Source: UBA2144 sp043819035 | GTDB lineage: Bacteria; Patescibacteriota; Gracilibacteria; Peribacterales; Peribacteraceae | Assembly (NCBI GenBank): GCA_043819035.1 | Contig: JBDRFD010000081.1 | Location: forward strand, 1-13,734 | Direction: 5' to 3' | DNA length: 13,734 nt | Program-made: the position numbers and the translations under genes | Notes under the pieces: generated by a model | What the model was told of the DNA's origin: nothing | Database searches by the model: none | The model's input: only the letters and a program-made list of their open reading frames with translations | Part shown: positions 11,794-13,734 of the stretch, one piece after another | Layout: every line of letters begins with the position of its first letter | How positions within the stretch are numbered: the first letter of the stretch is position 1

Positions 11794-13734
11794 TTAGTAG
11801 AAGAAGAGTTTCCTCCCAAACAGCCATCCACCGCTCATTCCTATGGCGATTATGTTCGTCCAGATGAGGAGAGGCAGAGAGTAAGGGCTCTCGCTTCCTC
11901 CACGTGCGTGCGGACGGATCGTGCTGTCGCTATCGCTTAGCGAACCGAGGAATCCACCAAGTCCTGTTTGTGGCAGGTACTCGATAACGGAGATGTTCTC
12001 GACGTCAGACGGAGAGCCGCCGATGTCCGGACTGCGTACGATCACGGAGTTAGAGATCGTCTGACCATGGCGCATCGTTTGCGCAATGCGGACACGGTAG
12101 CGAATCACACGCGTGGCATTCGGCCCAAGAGCTGGGACGTTCCAGCGAATGGTGTTGCCAAGAACGTTTCCTCCTGCCGCATCTTCCACTGTGAAGCTTC
12201 CGGCTGTGAAGGAGTCTTCCACTTCGATGTCAGATGCGGTGTACTGTGAGGTATTGCGGATCGTGAGCGTGTACGTCGCGATACTGCCCGGTTGGACTTC
12301 TCTGCGGTCCACGCTCTTGTCTATGCTCAGTGTTGCAGGTCCATCGAATGGTGGTGGAGGAGGTGGGATGATTCCACCGATGACACGGGTGTTTTCAGTG
12401 TCCTCTTCATCACCAACACGTGCTCGCAGCCTCAATGTGCTGTCTTCCTCCGCTGAGGTGCGGACGCGAACGCGCAGCACGAGTGTCTCGCAGCTGTCGC
12501 CGTTCAAATCGAAGTTTTCCCAGAGTATTTCATCATCGTCTTCTTCGTCACCACCGTCGGAAGCTGAGAGGAAGCTCGTATCGCTATCGATGAAGGCTGT
12601 AACATCTACTTCAGTATCATCTTCTGCTTCGTTGCATACTCGGATGTTGTAGGTGAGTACCTCACCAATGTCGACCGGATCTGGCGTGTCATCAGTGATG
12701 TTGATCGTAACATCACCCTCTTCCGTCGTTCCACCGTCGTCGACGCGCGTATCTTCCGTATCCGAAAGGTTATCGACGATCGCTGTCGCACGGAGTATTT
12801 CGTTATCATTCGCATCACAGCTCGTTTTCACGGTGGCAGTGCGCGTCAGGGTGCTGCCGGCTGGCACGGTCATACCGGTCCAGCGAACGATGCCGTTCGA
12901 GTGAGTCCCGCCATTCCCCGCTGATACGAATGTTGTATCGTTATCGAGGGAGAGCACCGCTTCGATGTTGGTTGCTGCGGTTTGGCTACTGAGGTTCGTG
13001 ATCCGTACGTTGTAGTTATACGTCTGGCACGGTTCCACAGGGTCAACGGAGTCGTCGAGCGTGAGGGTGAGTTGCGTACCGGTCCCGGTCCCGCCTCCTT
13101 GAACTGTGGTTGTGTCTGTTGCCTGTTGATCTTGAACGAACGCATAGTTGGTAAGGACTGTTCCGTCAGCAGTAGAGTTATTAACACGTACGGTAAGTGT
13201 CAGAGTCTTGTTTGCACCGGCTGAAATGCTCAGGCCCGACCATGTAACAATACCGTTACTGTGGATTCCACTGTTTGATGCAGTGAGGAAGCTGGTATTC
13301 ATGGGAAGGCTATCTGTCGCCGTGACATTCATTGCGTTCACTGCCGAAGTATTGGTAACCGTAATGGTGTATATGGACGTGTCACCGGCATGCACAGTGG
13401 TTTTGTTATCCGTCTTCGAGATGGTGAAGGTTGGTTGAACGGGACACTGCACCGTGGTACTCACTGTCTGACTCGTGTTATTCGAAGAATTTGGATCAGT
13501 GGAAGAAGTAGAAACAGTTGTGGTGTTCTGTATCACAGCATTACACGTAGCAGTGGATGGCACATTGAATGCAACTGAGAAGCTCTTTGTACCGCCGTTA
13601 GCCAGTGTTACGTTGTCACAGAGGATATCTGTACCTTGCTGAATACAAGAGGCATCGGATGCTCCGGCATTGAACGTTAGTCCTGCAGGGATTGGATCAG
13701 CTGCCACGACATTGTTGGCAGTATCAGGACCTGC
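11794..13734 (-). CDS. DUF11-repeat surface protein with LPQTG tail, N-terminus outside window
   Basis: The frame is open through the window end (AGPDTANNVVAADPIP), so the visible 646 residues are the C-terminal part; a GTG at 13707 is an internal Val, not a start. It contains about five DUF11-type beta repeats of 105-130 residues. The hallmarks recur: xxPGDTxxYTITVTN, ASDVxVxD-type strands, then NGIVxWxGL. The fourth repeat is very acidic (DGGDEEDDDEILWENFD). A Pro-rich linker (IIPPPPPPFDGP) precedes the last repeat. LPQTG is at visible residues 587-591 (11962-11976). Unusually, about 25 polar residues (SLSDSDSTIRPHARGGSES) separate it from the membrane segment YSLPLLIWTNIIAIG, and the tail GRKLFFY has only two basic residues. 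Role: exported envelope-attached stalk or adhesin-like protein, inferred from architecture. The gene is GC-rich, about 60% in a sampled line. Confidence 0.9.
   Translation of the reverse strand, partial: AGPDTANNVVAADPIPAGLTFNAGASDASCIQQGTDILCDNVTLANGGTKSFSVAFNVPSTATCNAVIQNTTTVSTSSTDPNSSNNTSQTVSTTVQCPVQPTFTISKTDNKTTVHAGDTSIYTITVTNTSAVNAMNVTATDSLPMNTSFLTASNSGIHSNGIVTWSGLSISAGANKTLTLTVRVNNSTADGTVLTNYAFVQDQQATDTTTVQGGGTGTGTQLTLTLDDSVDPVEPCQTYNYNVRITNLSSQTAATNIEAVLSLDNDTTFVSAGNGGTHSNGIVRWTGMTVPAGSTLTRTATVKTSCDANDNEILRATAIVDNLSDTEDTRVDDGGTTEEGDVTINITDDTPDPVDIGEVLTYNIRVCNEAEDDTEVDVTAFIDSDTSFLSASDGGDEEDDDEILWENFDLNGDSCETLVLRVRVRTSAEEDSTLRLRARVGDEEDTENTRVIGGIIPPPPPPFDGPATLSIDKSVDRREVQPGSIATYTLTIRNTSQYTASDIEVEDSFTAGSFTVEDAAGGNVLGNTIRWNVPALGPNATRVIRYRVRIAQTMRHGQTISNSVIVRSPDIGGSPSDVENISVIEYLPQTGLGGFLGSLSDSDSTIRPHARGGSESPYSLPLLIWTNIIAIGMSGGWLFGRKLFFY

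Noticed and set aside
12113..12652. 179-residue plus-strand frame opposite the DUF11 gene
   Set aside because: It is the complement of DUF11 repeat coding sequence; its Ser/Val-rich low-complexity product mirrors the Asp/Glu/Thr codons on the other strand.
13705..13707. GTG as the start of the large DUF11 protein
   Set aside because: The frame stays open to the window end and the preceding residues (GPDTANNVV) are a standard DUF11 motif, so the gene begins outside the window.
1..13734. TGA read as glycine (Gracilibacteria/Absconditabacteria code)
   Set aside because: TGA ends nusG, the PH-domain gene and acyP at tight gene junctions, and none of the recognised proteins has an internal TGA.

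Overview
The window looks like a compact, mid-GC bacterial chromosome segment with the standard genetic code: TGA and TAA both act as ordinary stops at gene junctions. Minimal housekeeping genes, DUF11-type surface proteins with LPQTG endings, starts without Shine-Dalgarno sequences and a very high load of short palindromic repeats together suggest a Patescibacteria/CPR genome, perhaps near the Peregrinibacteria/Peribacteria. That placement is inference from gene content and style; no marker tree was possible.

Layout. 1-1820 (minus strand) holds two neighbouring secreted proteins with related N-terminal domains. The first is cut by the window edge; the second has a PEGA-like segment, a DUF11-like domain and a sortase-type LPQTG tail. 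1894-4964 (minus) holds purL, a purine synthesis gene carrying two repeat-derived in-frame insertions, preceded by two small uncertain ORFs. 4991-6307 (plus) is the lipid II flippase murJ. 6308-6874 is a gene-free convergent gap packed with palindromes. 6875-8279 (minus) is the unit secE-nusG-unknown-acylphosphatase, with a candidate promoter and a short terminator/attenuator-like hairpin before secE. 8280-8518 is an array of hairpin repeats. 8519-9133 (minus) is signal peptidase I. 9276-10906 (plus) is a PH-domain membrane protein, a membrane-anchored protein with an HEPN-like RxxxxH motif, and pth, which carries a palindrome inside its coding sequence. 10929-11633 (minus) is an AT-richer SDR oxidoreductase gene bracketed by 24-bp inverted repeats. 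11794-13734 (minus) is the C-terminal part of a large DUF11-repeat surface protein with an LPQTG tail, cut by the window end.

Functionally the genes converge on the cell envelope and secretion: SecE of the translocon, signal peptidase I, MurJ, and exported DUF11/LPQTG proteins that would pass through SecYEG, be cleaved by LepB and possibly be attached by a sortase encoded elsewhere. NusG and Pth serve transcription and translation.

The most interesting layer is the repeats. At least four palindrome families occur here. Members sit inside purL and pth as in-frame insertions, reminiscent of Rickettsia palindromic elements. One 21-bp palindrome is nested inside another repeat, with the empty version present elsewhere in the window. 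The SDR gene looks like an insertion framed by inverted repeats. Several genes also have a -10-like hexamer only 4-10 nt before the start codon, suggesting leaderless transcription.
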